From positions 13,786,466-13,850,465 of the forward strand of contig NC_092322.1 in NCBI RefSeq assembly GCF_036785885.1: a stretch of 64,000 bases of DNA. The letters are read 5' to 3'. This DNA comes from Coffea arabica. Its lineage: Eukaryota > Streptophyta > Magnoliopsida > Gentianales > Rubiaceae. The notes below the pieces were generated by a model, which saw only the letters and a list, made by a program, of their open reading frames with translations, was not told where the DNA came from and did no database searches. Position numbers and translations under genes: made by a program. This document shows positions 47,587-59,881 of the stretch, piece after piece (positions within the stretch are counted from its first letter, which is position 1; every line of letters starts with the position of its first letter).

Positions 47587-50497
47587 TGTGACGACCCCAC
47601 CTCCCCCTAAGGCGTACCAAAGGGTTTAGCGGACCGCCTGCCCAGCTCTCGTCGGGACTCACTCACTACTACATTTCTCAAGTAAATTACAAGGTACAAC
47701 TCGAATAATACATCCAATTCTCCAAAAATTACATATCATAAGCGAAGCGGAAACTAGGTCTAAGCGTCGAATGTAGATATACATCCGATTCAATTCCAAA
47801 TATTTATACAGGTCCAAAAGTACATAAACCAAAACTAAATTTAAACTATACAAGATGTACGCCATCCAGCCACACAAAGATCCAAATACAAGTTCTTCCT
47901 TTACTTCGATCCCTGTGGAGAGAAGAAGATAATAGGGGGGTGAGCTAAAAACTCAGTGAGTGACCAGTAAAATCAACAGCCAAGTATATTTCACAATAAA
48001 GCATTGATATGATGTCATGATGCAGTAATCAAATGTTCATTTATTACTCATGTGAGCCAGTGAAGTTCTTGTACTTAAATATCCAACGCTCGTTTAGATC
48101 AGGTAACCGGGAAACAGAAGTAAGGAGCCATCGTGCTCCAAAGAATGTGTAAACAGTAGTGGAGATATTGGTTCTAAGCACAAGACTTTCCAGGCTTTCA
48201 TTGGAGCCAAATTATGTCATGGCACACACCCAAACCCAAATGATATGCAATGGAGTAATAAATGCAAGAATTAGTTCAAAAGTAACTTTGAAAATAGTTG
48301 AGGGATCACTCACCAATCAAGACTTACGAACCTCATCCATTATTTATTATTGTCTTGCTCAAGTCCAAGCCCTAGATCACAAATGGAAATAAGGACTAAA
48401 ACAATCAAAGCGGAAAAACAGTAAAGGAACGCATCGGGCGTGCGCGGAAATGAAAATGGTACAAAACGGTTTACACGATTTTGCCCATAACTGGAGCTGT
48501 GATTATCAGATCAAAATGTACTAGGCAGTGTCTTGAAGCTTAGACAGAGAGTTACAACTTTCATGAAGACACCTCAACCTAGTTTTCAGTATATCCAAGT
48601 CAAATTTGCCAAATATAGAACTAGAACTCTAAAGGCTAGTTTATCTTTCTCGTGAAAATTTGGCAGCATGCCCCTTGTGTTTACCTAATTTTTCAACCAT
48701 TTATGACTTCATTATTTTTCCTCAACCAATCCCAAAGTCATACATATCATAGATTCAGATCAATAGCCATTCCATAGGCTCATAACAACATAAGAACAAA
48801 AATCAAAGTGATAACAAGTGTGGAAATGTAACCTAGCAAAAGACAGATTTGACGTGTGGTTGCGGAAAGAACACATCCGAGGCTACGCTTATCAGATTGA
48901 GGCGTAACTTATACCGTTTCGAAGCTAAGACACAGGGCTACAATTTTCATGAAGATCACTTAGTCCAGTTTCTAATGCAACCTAGTCAAATTCCCAATTT
49001 ATAGAACCAAAATCCAACTAGTCGGCTAATTAACCGTACTGCACTGGAATGGTCATATATCAGGTTATCAAGGTCCGATTAAGGTGTTCTTGGAGGCGTT
49101 TAAAAGCTAAGACAGAATAATAAAACTTTCATGTTTTGGCAAAAGCTAAATCAGTGCGGATCCTAGTGAATAAACGTGATAAACTGGATAAACTGACCAA
49201 ACGGACTACTGGGAAAAACCTTAAAATAGTGAGGGTATTTTGATCTTTTCACTGGTTATGTTGCTCCGATTGAGTTGAAATTTTGTAGGCACCTATAAAA
49301 TACCATTCTCTACAACTTTCATGTTTTGGGTCAAACCTAATTTGGCCTCTAACTATGAGTATTAAAATCGGGCAGAATGTAATCCTGAAATTCCTGAAAT
49401 CTGGAATTTTTGAAATCTCAAGTCAATCCTTCCATTTTCTTGCTTCCAATTCTACCAAAGCCCCTAATCTACTCTTATATACAACATATACTAAATATAA
49501 AACAAGGTTAGGCAGAAATTAATCAAACCCTAGCTTGCATATCTCATCCAAGAATCATCACAACAACTTGCTTATCTTGTAATCAAGCTAAAACATGATC
49601 TAAATAACATCTTAAACCAAGATTTAAAGAAGCAAGGATCATGATCAGATTTTTATACCTCAAGAACAAGGCTTGGAAGAGTGATACTCCACTTCCTTTA
49701 GAAATTTCTTGGTTTCACAAGCTTCCCAACTCACAACCCACACTTTAATCGGTTTGAAATTTCAATTTCTTACTTGAATGATTCAACTCAAGAAGAAGGA
49801 ATTTGTTTTCTTGCTCTCTTTCTCTCCTCTCCTTGTTCGGCTATGGGGCAGAAATAATGAAGGGAAAAGGAACCAAATTTAGGGATAAGAAGGATGACCA
49901 TGTCTTGGTCAAAAAACCCTTAGTGTCGCCACCACCACCTTTCATTTTTTTCTCTTTCTTTCTTGCATTTCTAGCCTCAATTTTCGGTCAAGCTAGCTGG
50001 AAATTGAAAAGATATCTTGCTCAAATATCCATAAGCTTGTATGGTAAGAAAGTGGTGGTCAAGTGGTGAGTTCAATCGGTAATGCGCGGTACCCGTCGGT
50101 TCGCGCTGTTTTTCTTAAAAACACAGGTACTAGGGTTTTTACTTCCCATTCACTAACCTTATATCATTGCTCCTAATCACATATTATTTCTCACTTAAAA
50201 GTCATTTTTAATCACCAAATTTGATCCTTGCTTCGTACCGAAAATTCATCCGGCGAAAATCGCGTAAACCCTAATTTTGCTCCAATCTTGAAACCAAAAG
50301 TGAAACCCTACTTTCTAGATTCATTGGCACTTATTGTGGGGTGATTGAGTAGTAGGGTCATTATAAAGTGATATTTGTCAAAGAAAAGAGAATTTTTAAG
50401 AAAAATATAAGGAATTTGCACGGCTTCTGGCCGGATTCTCCACAAAACACTATTCACCAGAAATTTTTCCCCTTTTCTTCTGCCGCGGGGCGTCACA
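47587..50497 (-). repeat. 5' LTR (element sense) of the LARD-like element
   Basis: Direct copy of 43085-45983. It contains an extra short stretch near 48287 (AACTTTGAAAAT) that accounts for most of the length difference. TGCCGCGGGG against TGCCACGGGG at the ends is one of the few differences in the outer part. Confidence 0.93.
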
Positions 50498-50502
50498 TAT
50501 AG

Positions 50503-52090
50503 CATGCTTGTTACAAATTAAAGTGAGCAAGAAACCCCTTTATTATCACTTGATTTGTTTAACATTTCAAAATTTCATGTAACTCTTTTATGACTTTATT
50601 TTAAATGAAAAATAGATGAAAAGTACATCTCATTAGAAAACATAACATATTTTTACTAGAAAAAGAAATATGAATGAGACAACCTTTTTACTAGAAAAGA
50701 GAATGCTCAATTTCTTTTCTAAGAAATATTGTCTTTTATAAGGAACTACTTAAGCAAAGAAATGCAATATGTTCTTTTCTAGTAAAAAAATATTTATTTT
50801 TATTCTTGTCTATCCATTCGCCAACAAAATAATTCTTTGAAGGTTTAACCCATGACTCTTTTTTGTATCTTTTCCTTTTTTTTTGTCTGAAATTTAAATC
50901 AAAGTAATTTGCTGCTATCACAGTTTGTAGCAATAAGCAATGGTACTGAATGCTATATACCCAAGACAAATAAGTTGTTGCTGTAACATTTGCATTTATT
51001 GGTTAGTTTCCGAATTCATGACATGCAGTTTATAATTTTGGACTAATCCCCACATAAACTGTTTTTTTTTTTTTTTAATAATAGCCATCTTCAATTACTT
51101 CTATAGAGACTCCATTTTTCCATTCCCACAGAAAACATTATAAATGCCATCAAAATCAAATCAATTCTAGTTGTAGAAGAGTTAGCAGTAACTAGTGAGT
51201 GTGCAAGTAAAAGATCATCTTGTGATCAAAATTCAATTTTCTTAATTCTCTTTGAACAAAAAAAGAAACTTTCCATTAGCAAAGGAATGGTGAGAATTGG
51301 CTCAATAATTCACTACATAAATACATTGCATCTCTAATTGCTTGTTCAAATTTTCTGTGTTTTTCCACCCAAAAAAATATATGTCTACAGAGAAAACATA
51401 ATCACTACTAACTTAAAGTCAGGTTGTGATAAAAGATATTTGTTGTGAATGTGTCATCACTGCAAATTACAAAGCCATCAGGCCCTCAGTTGAATGCATC
51501 TCTGGTTTTCAATCATTTCTTCATTAGAATTTCTGGGATTGATTTGCTCAATACGCATCATATACTCGTAGTCAGCCAACAAATTTTCGCGAAAATTGCA
51601 GCAACATATGATTATGCTTCTGAGGTTCATTATGAGAAAAACAAATCTAAGCCTACTGATACAGCATAGCATGCTTGTTCCATAATAGAGCGACCTGTAA
51701 TTACACAAGTATGAAAAGGAAAATTTTAAGAGCAAACTGCTATTTAGCAGTCTGCAGGTCCAAGCCTCAGTCTTCTACCCAGTTTTGATCCTTGGGCCCT
51801 TCAAATTTAGATGGCAGAGGTTCATTTGCATTGTATTGGGGTCACCAGCAGCATCGTCCCTTGATAAAGTTTCAAGTGGAAAAAGAAAAAGTCTTGCAAT
51901 ATTATCACTATCATGCCCCCACCATCTTTCCTCGCCACACATGCAAAAGGGCCAAAAAAGCCTTGTCCACAATGTGTACGCACAAAAAAACAAAGAAAAA
52001 AAGTCTTGACCGTGACGTATTACCATTGTTAGACAATAAGAAAGTTGTAGATCATAAGAAAGATGTCAAAATTTGAAATTTCTAATGGTC
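50503..52090. repeat. NLR-upstream duplication, copy near 51 kb (gene lost)
   Basis: Matches 25731-26985 over most of its length. It then continues further toward the NLR leader: TCTTGACCGTGACGTATTACC and GTTAGACAATAAGAAAGTTG at 52000-52045 align with 28115-28180 just before the NLR start. No NLR coding sequence follows; from 52080 the DNA is unrelated. This is the upstream region of a vanished NLR. Confidence 0.75.
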
Positions 52091-52939
52091 ACAAATACTT
52101 ATTAATATATTTAAATTATATGTAACTTAGTATGTTAATACGTATAATCATAATTATTACACACCTATATTTAGATGCTTTTTCAAATTGATTTAGCCCA
52201 AAATCTAAATTTTGGAAGATGTACATACAATACACATTATCTTCTTGGTGATGTGTTAGAGCCTAGAGCAATGCTCGTTAATTACACTTCTATCTTGCAA
52301 TACATTTAGGATAATGTGTACAAGATGCATAATCTGTTGGAAGCTTTTAAGAGGCTCCTTTTCCCACATAGGGGCTAGCTTCGAGCCCGACTTTCTCATT
52401 TTACACGTATTCCCAATTCATGGAACTTCCGGGTTTTTTTATTTTTTCTAATTTGGGTTTTTTTTTATTTTTTTCCAGTTTGGGTATTTTTTATATAAAA
52501 TATCAAATTTTATTTAATGAATTACTAAAAATTATTTATATCACTATTTTAATAGTAGGTTAAACATATATTAAAAATAATGAATTTATAATTTAACAGA
52601 TATAATATATCTAAAAATTCATGCTTTGAAGGAAATTGTCTGATGGCAGCAAAGGATCACAGAAATTTGGGGCCTGTTTGGCACCCTAGTTTTTTACCAA
52701 GTTTTTTAGCTACTAGTTTTTTAACAACTTTTGCTACAGGAACCCCAAAAAACTTTTCAAAATTTTTTACCTACACATTTCAAAAATCTATACACAAAAA
52801 ATTTCTCAAAAACTTTTGCTTCCTCCCTTACCCAACCCACCACACCAGACACCGCCTCCACCACCTCACTCGGCGCCGATCACCTATTCCGGCGCCGCCG
52901 GTAACCTCAAAAGATTTTTTTGAATTTTTGAGTCCCTCA

Positions 52940-54190
52940 CCCTCAAAAATTTATTATATATATTATATTTTTATAATATTATATATTTATATATTTATTT
53001 AAACATATTATAAATATTTTATTTTATTTTATTTAAAATATATTTTTATATATTTATATAAATATTATATACCATATAAATTAATATTAATATAAATATG
53101 TAATTATACATTTATATAAATATTATATATTATATATTTAATATATATAATACATATTATATATATTACACATTTATGTATATATATTTATATACAATTA
53201 TATTATGTATTATGTATAACATAATACATTTATACATAATATTAACACACAATATTAATTATACATTTATACATAATACTAATACATTTATAAATTTATA
53301 TTAATTATATTAATGCATTTATACATAATATTATATATTTATAATATATTAATTTATATATTTATATAATATTCATTTATAATAATATACAATTATTACA
53401 TTTGTAAATATATTTATATTATGTATTATATATAATATAATACATTTATATATTTTTATATAACTATATAAAAATATTTATTTATAAATGTATTATAAAT
53501 GCATAAATATATATAAATATTTAATCAATAAAAATTATAAATTATAAACAATATTAACTATACATTTATACATAATATTAATACATTTATACATTTATAT
53601 TAATTATATTAATACAGTTATACATAATCATCATATATATTTATAAATTATAATTTATACATTTATATAATATTCATTTATAATATATACATTTATATTA
53701 ATTATACATTTATACATCTATAAATATATGTATATTATGTATTATATATAATATAATGCATTTATATATTTTTATATAAATATATTTATTTATAAATATT
53801 TATAAATGTATTACAAATGCATAAATGCATATAAATATTTAAACAATAAAATTATAAATTATAAACAATATTAATTATACATTTATACATAATATTAATA
53901 CATTTATACATTTATATTAATTATATTAATACATTTATACATAATCATCATATACATTTATAAATTATAATTTATACATTTATATAATATTCATTTATAA
54001 TTTATACATTTATATTAATTATACATTTATACATTTATAAATATATGTATTTTACGTATTATATATAATATAATACATTTATATATTTTTATATAAATAT
54101 ATAAATATATTTATTTCTAAATATTTATAAATGCATAAATGTTTAAGAATATAAAAATATAAAAATTATAAATTATAAAATACTCAAAAA
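52940..54190. repeat. Extremely AT-rich irregular repeat block
   Basis: About 1.25 kb almost without G or C, built from variants of ATACATTTATA, TATAATATTCATTTATAA and ATTAATTATAT. A longer unit of roughly 300 bp recurs (for example CATTTATAATTTATACA and TTTATAAATATATGTAT near 53660-53730 and 53960-54050). Confidence 0.9.
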
Positions 54191-54240
54191 TATGTTTTAA
54201 AAATACCTCTAAAAATAATCCAAAAAACGTCTACAGTAAC

Positions 54241-57200
54241 TGAGACGACCCCACCTCTCCCTAAGGCGTACCAGAGGGTTCGGCGGACCGCCTGCCCAAC
54301 TCTCGCCAGGACTCACTCACTATAATCACGTGCACACACCAAGAACTATTAATAATATCCGCAATTCAAGCTTATAATTTACATTGATAGAAATCAAGGT
54401 ACAAAGTCTCGATATACTTAAACTAGTTCAAAATATATACAATTCAAGTACAAAATGTTCCATTCGAGGAATAGCGCGAGTACAAAACCAAAATTCAAAA
54501 CAAAGTCTAAAGTAACTAGACTACGCTAGTCTTTACACTTCTCACGCTTCACTCGTACTCCTGTAAGGAAAACAAAACTAAAAAGGTGAGCCGAAACCCA
54601 GTGAAATTCCAAATATCAAATTGGCCAACAAGCAAGGAATAACACAGTAATAGTGAAATAGCGAGCAAACAAGTCATAATCAGGGAAATAGTATTTCAAC
54701 TAATCAAATAATATCAAGTTTGCAATCACAAATAAGGATACGGTAATCATATCTCGGCTCCATTCCAGCTTGATCAATGGGTAGTTGACACTCCGTCAAC
54801 TTTCAAGTAATAACAAATCCAAAAGAAAACTTCACTACACGCCAATCCCCGTCCACCGATCAACCCCCTTTCTCGGGCCCGCACGCCACACGTAACACGG
54901 GTGGTAATACTCGAGTATACCGGATTGCCGAGGAGATAACACTCCACTCGACTTAACTAGTAACCCAGGGTTCGTTATCTAATCGACCAGACCCTTGCCG
55001 GCTCGACTCGATTAACTAGCCACAGGGTGTCTGGAATTCCAGGCAAGACATATTTCAAGTACATATAAAGCAAGTCAAGTATATTCAATAGCAAGAACAA
55101 GTCATATTAGAGCAAGTGCGGTAAAGTACACCCTTGCCCTTTCATTCATTTTCATGTATTCACACAAGTCATGTAAGGAACACAGGTATCAAGTACAATC
55201 GGATATTTGAAAGCACTCACCACAATAGTGCTTCTAATTCTCGCGTCGAGGTGGTACTCCGGGTTTGGAGTCCAAATCTGCGAGAAAATTTCAGTTTGAG
55301 AACTTTGAAACACGAGTAGGATTCGAAACTTAAATGTTCCGTTCATTAAGAATTGACCAATTGAAATTCATTTGAAAGACACTCGTGAAATACTTGCTCG
55401 CTTTTCAAATCATAAGGTTTTGTCATATAGACGCTTGGAAATAATACTTGAGTTGAAAGTATAAGAAAATATAAGTTTACATTGGTCATTAGACTTTTCC
55501 TCAAGGATACAAGTTCGACCAAGTCCTAACGTATAACATTCAAGAAACATAGTGGCCAAGGTTCTCGCTAGTTCAAGTAACAAGTACTTAACCTTCACTC
55601 AAGTCGCTAATATAGTTTTCTAGTCCTCTAGTAGAAATTCGGGCAGCATGCCCTTTGTGTTTACCTAATTTTCCAGCCTTTTAGGCTTCATTATTTTTCT
55701 CAAACACAACCCAACATCATACATATCAGCAATTTATGTCAAGAGCCGTTCCATAGGCTCACAATATCATAATAACAAGAATCGCATTAAGTACAAGTGC
55801 AGAAATTCAATTTAGTTCAAGGCAGATTTGACGTACAAATGCGGAAATAAAATATCCGAGGCTACGCTTATCGGATTAAAATGAAACTATGCCGTTTCGA
55901 AGCTAAGACACAGAGCTACAATATTCATGAAGGTCACTTAGTCCAGTTCCTAATGTAACTTAGTCAAATTCTCGAATTACTAAACCAGAAACCAATTCGT
56001 CGGCTGCTTAAACGCAGAACACTGTAATGGTCATAACTCAGTGTACAAAAGTCCAATTCAGGTGTTCTTTGAGGCATTTTAAAGCTACTTCAGAACACTA
56101 CAACTTTCATGTTTTGGCCCAGAGCTAAATCAGTACGGCTCCTAGTCAAAAAACGTGATAAACTGGACTTAACTGATAAAACGGACTGCTGGGAAATACT
56201 TAAAACAGTAAGGGTATTTTGGACTTTTCACGTCTTACGTTGCTCCGATTGAGCTGAAATTTTGTAGGCACCTATAAAATGCCATTCTCTACAATTTTTA
56301 TTCTTTGACCTAAGGCCAATTCGGCCTCTATCATACAGATACAAATTCGGACAGAATGTTGAGCAAAAATTCCAGATTCTGAAATTTTGAGTTTCTAGTG
56401 CAACTTTTCTTAATTTCTTGGTCCAATCACTACCAAAACACCTTATACAACCTCAATTGCAACATATAAGCATCATACAACAATTTGGGCAGAATTTTCA
56501 CAAGCCCTAGTTCATCAAATAAATTGGAGAAAAACCTCTAAAACATGCTAATCATCCATGATTCCACCACTATAATCAAACTACTAAACTTAATTTAACA
56601 AAATTGAAAGTAAAACTTAGAGAGATAAGCTCTCTTACCTTGAATAGAAGTCACAAAGAGTAGCCCAAGCTTCCTCCTTCCAAAAACTTACCACAAATCA
56701 CCACCTAGTCACTCAAGAACAAGTTTAATCGGTTTACTTTGTTTATTTTCTCACTAAGTTGTTGGATTTGAAGATGAAATGAAGAAGTTTTCTCTTGTTC
56801 TTACTCTCTCTCTCTCTCTGGGCTCCTTAGCAGAAAAATGAAGGAAGATGGAGCTTGGTTTGTCTTATAAGGAAGTAAGAAGATTAGGGCTAATTGTGAC
56901 CACAATTTTTGCCAACACTTGGCCTAATCTTGACCACCAAATTTTTCTCTTTCTTTCTTGCTATTTTCTAGCCACTAATTTCGGTCCACCTTGCTGCTAA
57001 GAGAGAATATATTTTGGTCAAGTTCAATAAATTTGTTTGGTAAGAAAAATGGTGGTCAAACGGTGCGTTCAATCGGTAGTGCGCGGGACCCGCCGGTTCG
57101 CGCCGTTTTTCTTAAAAACTCACGTACTAGGGTTTTTACTTCCCATTCACTAACCTTATCTCATTGCTACTACTCACATATTATTTCTCACTTAAAGGTC

Positions 57201-57430
57201 ACTTTTAATCCCAAAAATTAATCCTTACTTTGTACCGAAAATTCATCCGGCGAAAAATCGCAAAAACCCTAATTTTGCTCAAATCCTGAAACCGAAGCGG
57301 AAAACCCTATTTTCTAGGTTTATTTACACTTAGTGTGAAGTATTTGGGTAGTAGGGTTTTAATAAATAATAATTTCCAAATAAAAGGGTATTTTTGAGAA
57401 AAAAATACAAGGAATTTGCGAGTCCTCACA
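54241..57430 (-). mobile_element. Solo LTR of the LARD-like family, TSD GTAAC
   Basis: A 3190-bp sequence starts TGAGACGACCCCACC and ends GAGTCCTCACA, with GTAAC exactly repeated at 54236-54240 and 57431-57435. It shares long blocks with the LTRs at 43085 and 47587 (GGCAGCATGCCC, TTGCTCCGATTGAG, GTACTAGGGTTTTTACTTCC) but is clearly diverged. It probably arose by recombination between two LTRs. Confidence 0.92.
56803..56820. repeat. (CT)n microsatellite in the solo LTR
   Basis: CTCTCTCTCTCTCTCTCT, at the place where the other LTRs have only CT-rich sequence. Confidence 0.85.
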
Positions 57431-57699
57431 GTAACATTTCAAAAACTTCTACAAAAAAAATTTTTAACCTTACAAAAACTTCTACAAAATTTTTTCAAAA
57501 ACTTCTACAGTGCACTACAGTAAAGTTTTAGACAAACTCTCAAAAAACTCAGGTTCCAAATAGGCCCTTGGTTTTCCAAATCAGGATCTTTAGTTGGAAA
57601 GCTTTAGATGAAAACTAGGTTGATCTCTGGTGCCCATTTTCGTGTTGTCTTTACCCTGTACTTTGAACACACCCTCCCCCCCCCCAAACACCTCCAAAA

Positions 57700-58176
57700 G
57701 CAAATTATATTTCACCCTATTTAGTATTTTTGTACGTAACTCTTTTATAGTTTCAAAAGTTATTCATAATTTCCTTATGATTTTATTAAAGCATCAAAGT
57801 AAAGAAATTTATAATCTATAACGAAGTCACCTGAAATGTAAAAAATATTCATATATAAAGTTGAATATTATTTATTAATCATAGGGGGATTAAGTGTATA
57901 TTTTGAAAATCATAAGAGATTTATATGATAAAATATAAAACCGTACGGGATTAGTGTAACATGTATATTATGTTTATATATCGTAGTCATTTCAGCTATT
58001 TTAATTTTTAAACAAAGTTAATTTCGACATTTTTAAAGATTTCATTGCGAATGACCATTTCCGTCAATTTGACATTTTAATTCAAATCATGAGGGAGCTA
58101 TGTATAGTTTTTGAAACTATAGGAAGATTATGTACAAAAAATACTAAATTATAGGGGGGCAAAGTATAATTTGTCA
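57700..58176. mobile_element. TIR element of about 0.48 kb
   Basis: GCAAATTATATTTCACCCTA at the left mirrors the right end (RC GACAAATTATACTTTGCCCC). Inner parts also mirror each other (TTTAGTATTTTTGTACGTAA against RC TTTAGTATTTTTTGTACATA). The borders are approximate and no target duplication is certain. Confidence 0.65.
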
Positions 58177-59881
58177 AAAAAAACACCCCATAAGTAATCT
58201 GAAGTGTTCATTTTTTGTACTGCACATTGACTGAATATTTAGATTTGATTGAATATTGTACGGCTGCAAATTAAAATAATATATTGGCAGTAATTTGACT
58301 GCTGACGGAAGTTTGCCCACCTGAAAATACGCTATATTCTTAGAATTGCTTGTTCAAATTTCCTCTGTCTGTCTACCAAAACCAAAAACCAGAGAAAAGA
58401 TAACCACTACTAACTTTAAAAAGGTTTCAAATTTGTCATCCTTGCAACATAAAAAGGCATTCAGCCCCTCATCTGAATGCATCTCTAATTTTTCAAACAT
58501 TAGTTCATAAAAATTTCTTAGATCGATTAACCCAAAATGCACCATATGCTCATATAGTAATTCAACGGTTCGAACGAACACAAGCCCAGTCCTGCTCACA
58601 TGACATGGTCGCCGCATTTTAGGTATAAGATTATCAATAAAATTAGAATTAATTTGTATTTATTTTTGTTGATGCAATTTTGTATAATTTCTGCAGAGCT
58701 TTCTCCGCTCATCAGATGAGCGGCGAGCAGCCTTCCCCACCTTGACAGGACAGCACGCGGTGTAGCTCTACAGCTAATAGGGACAAACGTCTCATTATTT
58801 CGCTTGGCAGCATTGGGCATTCACGTTTTATTTTTTTAATAATTTAAAAAGCTGACATCGTTTGTGGCATCAGCTTTTTGACTTTTCCCCAGACGCTGCA
58901 AATTTGATTTGCGGTGTCAAATTTGTTCTTTTAATTGACGCCGCAAATCAAAATTTTTTATTTTCTCCTATGTGATCAACGAACGCAGATTGTCGATCAA
59001 TATATTTTCTTTTAAAGTGAAAAGGCAATTATTGATTGCTACAAAAATTAATCTTTTTAACTGAAAAAACAATTTTTTTAAAGTAAAATCGCAAATTCCG
59101 ATTGCGGCGATAGTCTTGCCACCGATTATCATTGACCCTCTTATTATTTTTATTTTTTTTATAAAAAAGAGTAACAACCATGAACTAATTTTGTTTTTTA
59201 AAACTAATGCCGCAATTTGAATTTTCAACATTATGGAGGAGATCTACCACATAGGAGAATTCATTGGAAATGTGGCTGTTCTACCACTCCGTGAGACATT
59301 GGAAATATGGCTGTTCTACCACTCAGCGAGATAAGGGCAAGAGGCGCATTGATTAGTGATATTTAAATTTTTTGAATTTTTCTTATCAAAACTTTCATTT
59401 TATTATCAATTAAGTTTATATAATAATTATTACATTCTATAAATATTGTTTAATGTTGCATTATTTATCATTATTCAAATTAGCATTAACATTAAAAATT
59501 TTAAAAATATGACTTAGGTAAAACATAGAATAGAGTGTTTTTAATAGTATACCGATTATTGAAACCCTAAACTCTAATTAAGCCTAATTTATTATTATTT
59601 AAGTTTATATACTAATTATTATATTCTATAAATATTGTATTATTGTCATTATTGATTGCGATAATAATATTAAAAAATTTTAAAAATATGACTTAGGCAA
59701 ATTTTATTAGTAATTTAATAGCATACTTGATTATCATCTTAATTTATAAATTTAATATTATTCTAATATCATATTTTAAAATTTTGATTTATAATAGAAT
59801 TTTAGTAATACGACTTAAGAATTTTGATTTTAAAATTAGGATTAAAGGGTTACATTGTGATTTGGAAATTAGTATTTCGTG
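58177..59881. other. NLR-cluster DNA and unclassified AT-rich repeats
   Basis: Up to about 58600 it matches 42780-43070. At 58680-59230 there are repeated GCCGCAAATC/GATTTGCGGTGTC motifs in both orientations, suggesting a decayed foldback element. From 59400 to 59700 a segment of about 120 bp (AAGTTTATATAMTAATTATT to AAAAATATGACTTAGG) occurs twice. No gene is visible. Confidence 0.45.
59262..59331. repeat. Tandem duplication, 2 x 35 bp
   Basis: CATTGGAAATRTGGCTGTTC followed by TACCACTC and GAGA-like ends occurs twice head to tail with four differences. Confidence 0.9.

Larger units (their letters stand above)
43085..50497 (-). mobile_element. Complete non-coding LTR retrotransposon (LARD-like), TSD TATAG
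   Basis: Two direct repeats of 2899 bp (43085-45983) and 2911 bp (47587-50497) start TGTGACGACCCCACC and end GGGGCGTCACA on the plus strand. They are flanked by a perfect 5-bp duplication TATAG (43080-43084 and 50498-50502). The minus strand is the element's sense: the primer-binding site is next to the right LTR and the purine tract next to the left. The internal part is only 1.6 kb with no gag or pol motif, so it must be moved by enzymes from another element. The LTRs look roughly 95% or more identical by eye, and their right thirds are almost unchanged, so the insertion is fairly recent. Size, long LTRs and missing genes fit the class called large retrotransposon derivatives. Confidence 0.93.
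52670..57567. mobile_element. TIR element GGGCCTGTTTGG type, split by a solo LTR
   Basis: The left end GGGCCTGTTTGGCACCCTAG and the right end (RC GGGCCTATTTGGAACCTGAG) are inverted copies, followed on both sides by AAACTT/TTTTTTC-rich arms with CTACAGT motifs. TTG occurs directly at both outer borders, a possible 3-bp target duplication that would suit PIF/Harbinger, but this is short evidence. The related segment at 42362-42410 lacks the insertion. Without the solo LTR inside it, the element is about 1.7 kb. No transposase is visible; the centre is the AT block at 52940-54190. Confidence 0.7.
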
